Shown piece after piece: positions 1 to 9,904 of a stretch of DNA of 64,000 bases; the first letter of the stretch is position 1, and every line of letters starts with the position of its first letter. The position numbers and the translations under genes were made by a program. Under the pieces are notes generated by a model. That model ran no database searches. It saw only the letters and a list, made by a program, of their open reading frames with translations, and was not told the DNA's origin. Source of the stretch: Conus ventricosus (lineage: Eukaryota; Mollusca; Gastropoda; Neogastropoda; Conidae); contig CM031604.1 in assembly GCA_018398815.1 (NCBI GenBank), forward strand, positions 61,693,968 through 61,757,967, written 5' to 3'.

Positions 1-1401
1 ACCAGAGGTAGAGGACAGGGAGCTGCTGCACAGAGGGGGAGAGGGAGAGGTGGTGTGTTGGCCCAGCCCCTTGTGCCACCTAACAACACCCAGCCAGACA
101 TCCCTGAATTCACTGGTCAACCTGGTCTGAAGATTCTACCAGAGGGGGACAGACCATTGGACTACTACCGGCTTTTCCTCACCAATGAAATGCTGGACAA
201 ACTGGTGGCTGAGACAAACCTCTATGCAGATCAGGCGATAGCTGTCAGCCATCCACAGAAAAGGTTTTCTCGAATCAAGGACTGGAAAAAAACAGACCGC
301 CCTGAAATGTCAAGATTTTTAGGGCTATTATTGCTGACAGGGATTGTCAGCAAACCGTCCATTGAGAGCTACTGGTCAACGTTACCAGTCCTCTACACCC
401 CAGTGTTCTCCCAGCTGATGTCAAGGAACCGTTTGCAGGCCTTGTTGCGATTTTGGCATTGCAATGACAACAGTAAAGAGCCAGCCCGCAATGCCCCAGA
501 CAGAGACAGGCTGTATAAGATCCGGCCCCTTGTCACACACCTGCAAGACCGCTTCAAGGAGGTTTACACACCCGACAAGTTTGTTGCCATCGACGAATCT
601 TTACTGTTGTGGAAAGGCAAGCTCGTTTTCAAACAGTACATTCCACTGAAACGCTCCCGATTTGGCATCAAGCTGTTCAATGTATGTGAAGACAGTGGCT
701 ACACATACAAATTTCATATTTATACAGGCAAAGAAGACCCTGGCTTCCAAATCCAGCAGCACCTGCCACCTGATGCCACCCATCTGTCCACCACAGAGAA
801 GATTGTTGTCTTCATGACACGCAGCCTCCTCAACAAAGGTTATCATATCTTCATGGACAACTGGTACACAGGAACAGCACTGTACCAGTATATGAAGAAC
901 AATGATACTGTTTGCTGTGGTACCATGCGGGAAAACAGGGCACCAGTTGAGGTGAGGCAGCTACAGGTCAACCAGCAGGAGCCAGTGAAGTCGCTGCGAT
1001 CTGGAAGTCTGCTATTCATGAAATGGCAGTCTTCCAAAGTAGTCTACATGCTGACTACCATGCATGATGAAAGCATGCAGGAGGTGGAGCGAAGAGGGGG
1101 ACAGAAGGTGAACAAGCCCAGCTGTGTCGTCTCGTACAACTCAAAAATGGGTGCAGTCGACAGGGCTGATCAGATGTTACACTCTTACGATGCCAGCCGC
1201 AAGACCACCAGGTGGTACAAGAAGGTGATGACCCACCTCCTCCAGGTATCCCTCTTGAATGCCTACCTGGTGTTCAAGAAGCACACACGCAGCAAGCTGG
1301 ATTTTCTTACATTCCAGCTGCAAGTCATCAGCGACCTCCTGTATGGTGACAACCCAGCACCACAAGCAGCTCTACCCGTTCGGAGGAAGTTGCACGACTG
1401 A
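1..1401 (+). CDS. piggyBac transposase (DDE_Tnp_1_7 domain), N-terminus off window
   Basis: Cut-and-paste transposase of the piggyBac superfamily (PGBD4-like), acting on TTAA sites. The frame is open to the left edge; positions 1-54 encode an Arg/Gly-rich stretch, so the start lies outside. Counting from codon 55-57 as residue 1, the three catalytic Asp are visible: D180 in AIDES (592-594), D268 in IFMDNWYTG (856-858) and D369 in GAVDRADQ (1159-1161), with D372 three residues on. The D268-D369 spacing of 101 equals the spacing of the second and third Asp in the Trichoplusia ni enzyme. Further family motifs are YWSTLPVL near residue 107 and TNLYADQAI near 54. There is no internal stop before 1399. 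The C-terminal zinc finger follows in a shifted frame, so this copy carries one lesion or one sequencing error. Confidence 0.93.
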   Translation, partial: TRGRGQGAAAQRGRGRGGVLAQPLVPPNNTQPDIPEFTGQPGLKILPEGDRPLDYYRLFLTNEMLDKLVAETNLYADQAIAVSHPQKRFSRIKDWKKTDRPEMSRFLGLLLLTGIVSKPSIESYWSTLPVLYTPVFSQLMSRNRLQALLRFWHCNDNSKEPARNAPDRDRLYKIRPLVTHLQDRFKEVYTPDKFVAIDESLLLWKGKLVFKQYIPLKRSRFGIKLFNVCEDSGYTYKFHIYTGKEDPGFQIQQHLPPDATHLSTTEKIVVFMTRSLLNKGYHIFMDNWYTGTALYQYMKNNDTVCCGTMRENRAPVEVRQLQVNQQEPVKSLRSGSLLFMKWQSSKVVYMLTTMHDESMQEVERRGGQKVNKPSCVVSYNSKMGAVDRADQMLHSYDASRKTTRWYKKVMTHLLQVSLLNAYLVFKKHTRSKLDFLTFQLQVISDLLYGDNPAPQAALPVRRKLHD

Positions 1402-1589
1402 CGGAGAGGCACTTCCCCACTACCTTGGAAAAGACTGTGGGCAAGCGTTCATCAGGCAGGAGGTGCAAGGTGTGCAGCAAGAGGGGCATCCGAAAGGAAA
1501 CCAACTATGTGTGTGGACAGTGTCCTTCAACACCATCTCTGTGTGTGCAGCCTTGTTTCCAGGAGTACCACACCAAGAAAAACTATTAG
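1398..1589 (+). pseudogene. C-terminal Cys-rich zinc finger of the piggyBac transposase, frame-shifted
   Basis: In the frame starting at 1398 (one base back from the transposase frame) the sequence reads on for 63 codons to TAG at 1587-1589. It contains RRCKVCSKRG, NYVCGQCPS and LCVQPCFQEYH, giving paired Cys then a final Cys and His. This is the RING/PHD-like cysteine-rich domain that piggyBac transposases carry at the C-terminus for binding their terminal repeats. The shift falls at about 1390-1400. A single-base indel would restore one continuous product, so the damage is either very recent or an assembly error. Confidence 0.85.
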
Positions 1590-2116
1590 CCACTGTCTCC
1601 TGTCCTGTACATATAATTATGTACATATGTGTGTCATTTTATCATGTTTGTGTTGTGTGGTCATAATACTGGTGGATAGAAGAAGAAGAAAACAACAGTG
1701 ATACATACATTTCTTTCTGAACCTCCAAACAGCCTGGATGTAGCTGTGGACTTGTATGTGGTTTTTTTTAAAACTCTGGATTTATATTCTTCACATAAGG
1801 TAAGGAAATACATTTTTCCTTATGATTCTTTTGTTTTCTAACAATAATTCACTGTTTTGTTTCACACTAATATGATAGCATGTTTAGAAATTGAGTGAAA
1901 ACAAAAAAACCTATTTCATTGGACATAACTTTTTGCAGTGTTCTTGAATGTGATTGCAATTGTTATCAAAAGATAGAGCATTCAATTTCCTTTCAGAAAC
2001 ATATAGGTTTCATACACTTTTGTTCAATAGTTTTCGAGCCAGATTTTTTTTTGAATTATTACCCTTCGTGACTAAAAAAGGCTTGGCAAACTGTTGTCTC
2101 AGAGCTTTAAAGGGTG

Positions 2117-2134
2117 TGGCAGGCAAAGGGTTAA
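2117..2134 (+). repeat. piggyBac 3' terminal repeat plus TTAA target
   Basis: TGGCAGGCAAAGGG followed by TTAA. A second GGGTTAA follows directly (2135-2141), so the exact boundary is either 2130 or, less likely, 2137. Confidence 0.75.
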
Positions 2135-2247
2135 GGGTTAAAACACTGCTCACTGGCAAATATTTCATTTACAGTTTGAGAGCAAACAGCTCACAGGTAT
2201 GGAGGAAAATCAGATAAATGAGTGCATAACAAGCACACGGGGAGTAC

Positions 2248-2367
2248 CTTAGTGATGGAGAAATCTAAGCGAACGTAGATGATGACAGCCAAAAACAGCA
2301 GGTAGAAGGCCCCCACTACCAGGAAGGGCTCCTGCAGAAGTTGCATGCGTGTGAAGGTGTAGTGCAC
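2248..2367 (-). CDS. RPN1: RPN1 exon 8 (transmembrane segment)
   Basis: Forty codons in phase 0, about residues 420-459. It starts [18 protein letters not shown] after the acceptor TTTCAG and ends [10 protein letters not shown] before the donor GTACTC. The stretch [18 protein letters not shown] is the single membrane helix of ribophorin I, and [12 protein letters not shown] is nearly invariant in animals. The next exon downstream is not in the window; the intervening intron contains the piggyBac element. Confidence 0.95.
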
Positions 2368-5300
2368 CTGAAACAGACCACAACCAGCTATGGTGAGATC
2401 AGGAATTAACTTTCTGATCCATTCTCATGACAGCCATACCAGTATGTTTTGCTTCCATAGACAAATGATCAGTACATGGTAATTTTCCAACACAAACCCT
2501 CAGAACAGACCAGACTCCGTTGCAACTCCGTGTTTCAACATGAACCCCAAATAACTCCTTTCTTTAGACAGACTTTTCTGGAGCCTAAGAAGTCTTTATT
2601 TAGATATTCAGCTTGTTAGAAATGAGATTCAGCTTGTTAGAAATGATTTCAACTGTCTATTCCCCTTAGGTAATTAAAAAAAGTTTTCAAATGTCTACAA
2701 TAATCAAATTACAAATGAAACTTGCACATTAAAAGGGATACTGGAATTGCGAAGAAAAATAAAGAAATTTCTAGGGGGTCCAGAGGCATGCGCCCCCGGA
2801 AAATTTTGAAAATCGAGACTAAATCTGTGCAATTTGAGGCATTCTGGAGGCAAATTTGAAGGAATCTAGCACACTGAAATTCATAATGAACATCAATCTA
2901 AAAAAATACACTGAAAAGGCTGACTGTACAAGTTAACAAATGGAAAACAAAAGCAAAACATGGGAAGAAGGTCATACTGCCTAGAGCACAAACACACACT
3001 TTCTCTCTTTTCCCTGAACCCCATCATTTCAGTTTTTACTCAAGGAAAGAATTCAATCAAGCCCAAAATATACACTGAAAAGGCTAATTGTTCAACACAA
3101 GGAAAACTAAGCAAAACAAAGACAGAAACTCATGCTGCCTGGAGCACAAACTTATACCTTCTCTTTTTTTAACTTCATCATTTGACTCAAGATTTTTCAG
3201 AAAAAAAAAATCAATCAGGCACATATAAACACACACTGAAAAGGATAATAAAATAGTACAAGGTAAAACTAATTAAAACATGAGCAGAAGTTCAAACTGC
3301 CCGGAACACAATCATAATTTTCTCCTTTGTTTATTTTAACTCCATCATCTAACACAAGATATCTTAAAAGAAATTAAATCAAGCCCAAAACACACACACA
3401 CTGAAAAAACAAAGCAAAACGTAACAGACAAGCCAAAAGAATGTACATCATCAATGTGTTTTTGTGAAGTTGTAAAAGAGCAGTATCTATAAAGCATTGA
3501 TAATTTCAATGTTCTCTCTCTCTCTCCCTTACACACACATTGAATGTTGAACAGCCGCTATACGCTCTCGCCGTTTCCGATGCTGAGCAGTTTTGTTGTG
3601 GTCTTCTAAGACGATTCCAGCTCTTGGATTGTAGACGATGTCGCAGTAGCATAATTCGCAGAAGTCCCTACCACGTTGACTTTTCGAATATGCTCAGCTA
3701 ACATTTCCTCTCCGACCTCCGTCTCCATCCACGTCCATTTCCAACTATTCTTTGCTTTTGAATCATCGAACATGTCGCCACACTAGACTATTTCCTGTCC
3801 TCCATCCTGGAAGAAATAACTGGATCTAGGTCAACCCACGATGCATTGCGCATTAAGCCTAGACTGAGCTTTCCTTCGGCCAGTACGAGTTTTGCAGAAT
3901 TCGTCTGCTACAACCGAGGGCTGTAAAAAAAAAGTATGGTCGTCGATTTTTTTCTTACGCAGAAAAAATTTTTGATTTGATTTATGCAAGAATCCTTATT
4001 TCCGCGACAAATTCCAGGCTTGGATAATACTAAACAAAAAAAACAAACAAAAAATAACCCCTCAGTAAAATATGTATCCAAGAACTGAGAATTTCACCTT
4101 TTTGGCATGCTCCGCGATTTACCGTGACCTGAAGTAATGATAAGAGTTGTTGACTTCAACTCTTGGTCATTACAATCTCTAGGTAAGGAATGATCCAGCT
4201 TATGAAATGTCAGTAAAGAGATAACAGGAGCTGAGAGAACTGTAGTGCCTCATCATGAAAATCCCGTAGTGTTGTAAAACATAGTTTTTGACACATTAAT
4301 GAAAAGATGACCGTCCTGCTCACAATCACATGAACAGGACATGCAAGACTTGCCAACAGGCTGATCACTAACCTCAAAGTCCTGGATGTGCTGCTCTACC
4401 AGCCTGGACTTGCTCAGCACCACCACAGGGCGACCCGACGTGTCCAGGTAAGTGTGGTGCAAACTGTCTGCCTCCCTCTTCACCTCGAAAGGGGTCCTCA
4501 CCTCAACATTCCTGCACCATGACCACCATTTATTTCAACTGACAATCAAGGGTAGCTGAGATAAATAGGTATCCTTGTCACTTACATAAAATCATATAAA
4601 ATATTAGCACAGATCTTTACTGTACATGTAACATTAAAAAGGTGCAATCTGGTGTGTGGATGCATAAAGTTATAAATCCAATATTCTCTTAAGGTGCAGT
4701 CTGGTATGTGGAAGCATAAAAAATTGTAAAATCCAATATTCTCTAAAGGTGCAATCTGGTATATGGATGCATAATATTGTAAATCCACTATTCTCTAAAT
4801 CAAGCGTGGCATTCTCTTCTTCAGACATGCTCTGACATTAAAGGAGTCTCAAGAGCGTCTAGCCAGGACTTCCAACAACATGGATGCAAAGTGTTCCACA
4901 AACCCACAACTCCTACGCCAGCAACTGACCCATGTCGAAGACCAAAACGGACCCCTAAAGCAGTGTGGTGTAGTGTACCAGGTAGGTTGTCAAGACGTGC
5001 CAAATACCCACATTGGCGAGACAGCAAGACCACTCACACCTGTCTACAGGAACACCAAAATCGATCTACTCTGCCATACACGAACACCTACAAGCCACAG
5101 GCCACAGTTTCAGCCCCAAGAAACCAAGATCTTATCTACAGAGCCCTTCCTCACAAAAAGAAAAGTTAAAGAAGCCATCGAAATCAAGACCAGACGCCCC
5201 AGCCTGAACAGAGATCAAGGCTCTGAACTTCCCACCATCTACAATCTCAGATCCTGACAACCGTTCACCCTACACAACAGTCGCCCACCAGGCCTCGCTG

Positions 5301-8300
5301 CCACAACAGCAAGCTGAAGAAGACAGGGCGAAATATTCTCAAAGTAAGTTTTTGTTCCGAGTCTAACTACTTTTCTAATTCCCATTTTTAGTTTTCAAGT
5401 TTGTCAGAGGAATTTTGTGACAAAATTGTTCCACAGAATTTCAGTACTAGGGTATTCGAGATACCAAACGGCACTGTTAATTTAACAGACACGGCAGTGA
5501 AGGGGTAAATACGCCTGCATTTTATGATGTACATCTTTCTTGCTTATTTCAAGAGCTCTGAGCTCTCTGATCACTCTAAATAAACCTACTTCATTATTAT
5601 CATTTGATTGTTGTCATTATCAGTATTGGTATGCTACAGATATGAAAACATTAATTTACAACCTGATTAGGAATGGACTCCACTTTGTTCTCTTTTGTAA
5701 TTAATAAGAACTTACAAAAGAGGAATATCAGCACCAAATGAAGTTTGCCTCAAGTGTATGTTTCTTCACAAAAAATACAGAGATTCATTTTACGAATATC
5801 ATGTTTACTCAAAAATGATACAGAGATTTATATGAATAATCTCAATGCTTATCAACAACACTGGCTGACTTTATATTTAGTAGTATTAATGGACTTTATA
5901 TAACAAGAAAAATCTGACATGGGAGTATAGAAAAGAATTAGTGCCAAAAGGGTAAAAAATCAAACTTGTTACACCAAGGTAATTTATGCAGACCCGTTTA
6001 CCCCAAATTCGTGTACCTGTAATATCTCGGACAAAAACCTGTAATTTGAAAAAAAAACACGTAATCTTCATAATCGCAAAACTTTCACAACTTTTGAAGA
6101 TTTGGGAGAGCTGGCTGTTGGCACGTAAGACCGCTTCATCGCAATCTTTGACAAGGTAAAAGACGCAAGGGACGCCAGGAAATGTCTTCTTACCGCTTTT
6201 GACCGAAACCGTAGCAGACGAAACTTAGTGTTTAACAATTTTCTCTCTTTGATTTTTTTTCCCGTAATTTTTTTTTTTTTTTTTTTTTTTGGGGGGGGGG
6301 GGGGGCTGTAATTTTGATTTTTTTTCCCTAAAAATTATAGCAAAATCATAAGGGTAAACAGGTCTGTTTATGGGTTTAGAGAGAGAGAGACAAAGAGAGA
6401 GAGAGAGAGAGGGAGAGAGAGAGAGAGAGAGGAGAGAGAACTGAATTTACTAAAAGTGGATTCCTTAAAAGATGGGTGGGATTTTTTTTTATTTTTTTTT
6501 TATAAATTCTAAAAAGGTGTGGTCTGGGTGCCACAGTAAGCCCAAGCAGGGTCCAGAGGCACGGCCCTGATGGGGGCTTGGCCTTCCAACACTGGAGAAA
6601 ATTTGAAAATCTATGGCCATTTAAACAGCAGTCATATGTCTTCCATATCAATTCTTTTCAACACTGTCACTGTATGAGTCAGGTTCCTGTTCTTTTTTCA
6701 CCAGTGGATGAAGGAGAAAGGCGCACTGGACTAAAATTTCATTTTGTAGCTGCACAAAGTTGTTGCACCAGGTACAGACACCTGTTTCCAACAAAGTGTC
6801 CACACCCTGCTTCAGCTGCACTGCCATAAAGCAATATTTCGCTCCAGTGGGTTCTTCTCTTTCATCCACTCCAACCTCCATTCATTTCAAACACTCTCAC
6901 CTTCACTTGTCTTGACTTAGTGCACATATTTCTCTTCCACAGTCTTCATGTTGAATTTTAAAATGGTGATCAAGAATGGCAAGGGAATAACTTACTGGAG
7001 CACTCACATTGACACCAACCTCAGATGAATTTACTCCAACTGAATTTAACACACACAAAAAGAATCTGGACCCTAGTTCCATCCACAGAGGTTGAACCCT
7101 TGTTAAGAATTCATCTTTTTCTTTCATTTTCAGCACACTTACTTGGATCCCTCTGGCAGGATAACTTTTACTACAGCTTCATCGATGACCATGTCATCGT
7201 ACAGATGGTCAACAAAGCGCACCTTCAGAGCATAGTTGTCACCTGTTAACACAAATTGGTACTTTTCAGAAATCTAGGAACCTATTGACAAAATTCATTT
7301 CTTGAGAAACAAAGACAAAGCTTCTGCACCTTCTAGATACATTCCAGTCAAAATAAAATCTATCTGAAAATGACAAAACATGACCCAACAATAGTACGAT
7401 TCTTTTCCCAAATAACTGAAAACAGTTAAATCTTCTTTCTGAAACTGTTCTGAAACTGTCAGATTCATCATTCTCCAAATCAGTTACTTCATTTCAGGGC
7501 TTTAATTTGCAAACTCAACAAAATCAGTTCCTTAACTTGATCTAAATCGATGCTAAAATTTATTCACCATCTTCCAAAAGTACTCAACTGATATTCTAAT
7601 CCCTCCTGTGTTTGAATCTAAACATAATTGTCATCCTTCCTGACTCTCATTATCAAACTGATTTGGATTTCTCATTCAGAAAATGTTTGCTTCTCTCCAA
7701 TGTTCAAGCTCTTTTCCCTGTTTTCTGTTCATTTCCAAACCGTCTTACAGGAATACTTGTATTTAAGCACAGAACATAGATTGCTGCAATCTGCATACTA
7801 TCAATATAGCTAAATAAATCTGCCATTGTTTAAGCCATCACTCATCTGAAACAAAGACAGCTGACAGGTCTTATCAATCCACCTGTACTGAAGAGTCCAT
7901 GTTGACCAAATCAGGAGAACCTCTCTGATAAATTGGTGAAATATCTTCAAACTGAAAATCTGGAAGCATTTCAACAAAAGAATACAAGCATGATGTTAAA
8001 AAAACCCAAAAAAAACACACCTCAACTTACCTTTATTGTACAGATACTCATAGCTGGGCACATTGTAGCCCAAAAAGTAGCGTGTTTTCCAGCCTCCAAA
8101 GAGAGGGAATCGAGGTCTCAACTCAAGGTCAACAGCATCATCCAGTTCACGCATGTGGCTGGTGGAGATGTTGCCAATCTCATCCCTATAGTACACGTCA
8201 CGCGCTGAAGCTGGCAGGGAAGTCTGGAATGACATCATAAGTTTCATTTCACTACATGCGGTTCCATACACACAAATTATTAACAACAACAACAACAAAA

Positions 8301-9872
8301 AAGAAAAGAAAAACAACATTCTTAAAGGTCTACTTTAGAGGTTTTCGATAATTGGTCAGCTTATGCAGAAATATGAAATGTTTGATAAATTGGTAAAACA
8401 AACATCCGATTCTCTCCCGATCACACGAAATCGATCCGCGAAAGTGGGCATTTTCACCTGTAATCAGGAAAATGGGAGGTAATCAACTAAATCTTGGCAT
8501 GGCTTAACTACTCTTGGATGTGACGTCACATGATGGACTGGCCGTCAGCCGCGACCTACACAACAAGCCAACGGCGACAGAAAGCGATTCTGATGGTTCT
8601 TGCACATCCCGATCGGTATTTAATTTATCATGTAAAAGCAGTGACTATGATTGCGACAGCCAATGTAACTCTGGGGATGTTTCTGCAAGGCCTTTACCTT
8701 ATCAGTTTGAACGCTAAGTTCTTTTTACCACGTCAGTTCCAGCTGGACCACGGAAACGAGCTATTCAGTTCCAGCTGGACGCCCGAACACATCATTCCAA
8801 AGGCGTACGGACTTTACCGAAGTCTCGAGGGAGGCTACCGACTGACTGCTTGATGCGATCACGCGTGGACGGCGAGCGGAGATTCTCCTTCCTCAAGCCT
8901 TAACGTGTTCATTCAATTTAACAAGTGTGATCTGTCCATAGATAAGAACAGAATAAACGTGCGACTATCGTACTCATCTGTACGAGCTTACCACTCCGCC
9001 TTCAAAGTATACGCGCATAATGCAGACCAAGTTTTTGATCCACTCGAACGGGCTCGGCAATTGTCGGAACAGCTCGTTTCCGTGGTCCAGCTGGAACTGA
9101 CGTGGTAAAAATAACTTCGTGGCCCGGCATGGTTGCACCAACCGAATCCACTTATTTCGAGTATCTGGATCAGATGGAAATGTGTGCAAAGAATATCCGT
9201 CTCCTGCTGAGCTGCTGCACACGCCTACAGCACAATATCTGCCACCCCCTCGTGACTTTTTAGGCTGTGGGGATCGCAACTCGTGTTGATTTCACTTGGC
9301 GTTGGCTTGTTGTGTTGGTCGCGGCTGACGGCCAGTCCATCAAGTGACGTCACGGTTTTCGGTCTACCGCGCGGGGTTGAACAGGTGTGCAAAACTCGTT
9401 TTTTATCTATTAAATTCTTCCGGCGACTTTTTTTGAAAATGAATACCATACTGTAGTTATATGACATGTAGACCTGTTTTTAACGAATTATCGAAAATCT
9501 CTAAAGTAGACCTTTAACAACTTTTAGCCAGCTACAGACCTGCCTACCTCATGTTATGCTCATCAGTACTAACCACAGAGATTTTCAGTAATTTTGCATT
9601 TCCTTCAGTAATTCCACGGACGCGTAATACACGGCGTTTTTGAACAAATAATGTGTACAAAACTCCAACTACATTTTTAACATTTTAACAAAAAATATAA
9701 ACAGTAAAAAAGGAACAAAAACAACAAAGCAGAATTAAAATACCTTGGGATGATGGCTGATGACGGACTCAGGACAGGAGTTTCAGGTCAATTCAAAGGT
9801 GATATACTTGACAGTTTGTAACTTACACAGCAGTCACCACAGATGACACCACTGATGAAGAACCTAATGTAC

Positions 9873-9904
<32 letters not shown>

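Larger units (their letters stand above)
1..2134 (+). mobile_element. piggyBac DNA transposon, 5' end off window, 3' end resolved
   Basis: The transposase reading frame is followed by about 530 bases of 3' non-coding sequence and then TGGCAGGCAAAGGG (2117-2130), directly abutting TTAA (2131-2134). Reversed, this reads CCCTTTGCCTGCCA, which fits the terminal repeat type I know from Uribo2-like piggyBac elements, and TTAA is the fixed piggyBac target. The element lies in an intron of RPN1, in the opposite orientation to that gene. Its left terminus and left TTAA are outside the window, so full length cannot be judged. Confidence 0.85.
8326..9513. mobile_element. fold-back-like DNA element with THAP remnant, TTAA flanks
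   Basis: The ends are AGGTCTACTTTAGAG (8326-8340) and its reverse complement (9499-9513), with TTAA outside each (8322-8325, 9514-9517). The inverted similarity recurs inside: 8521-8573 pairs with about 9300-9352 (GACTGGCCGTCAGCCGCGAC), and 8721-8768 pairs with about 9064-9112. The element is therefore two partly inverted arms around a roughly 300-bp centre. The right arm encodes a THAP-like module on the minus strand. A TTAA or TA target fits ISL2EU, piggyBac-like or PIF/Harbinger ends; I cannot decide which. THAP plus a TA-type target favours ISL2EU. Confidence 0.7.
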
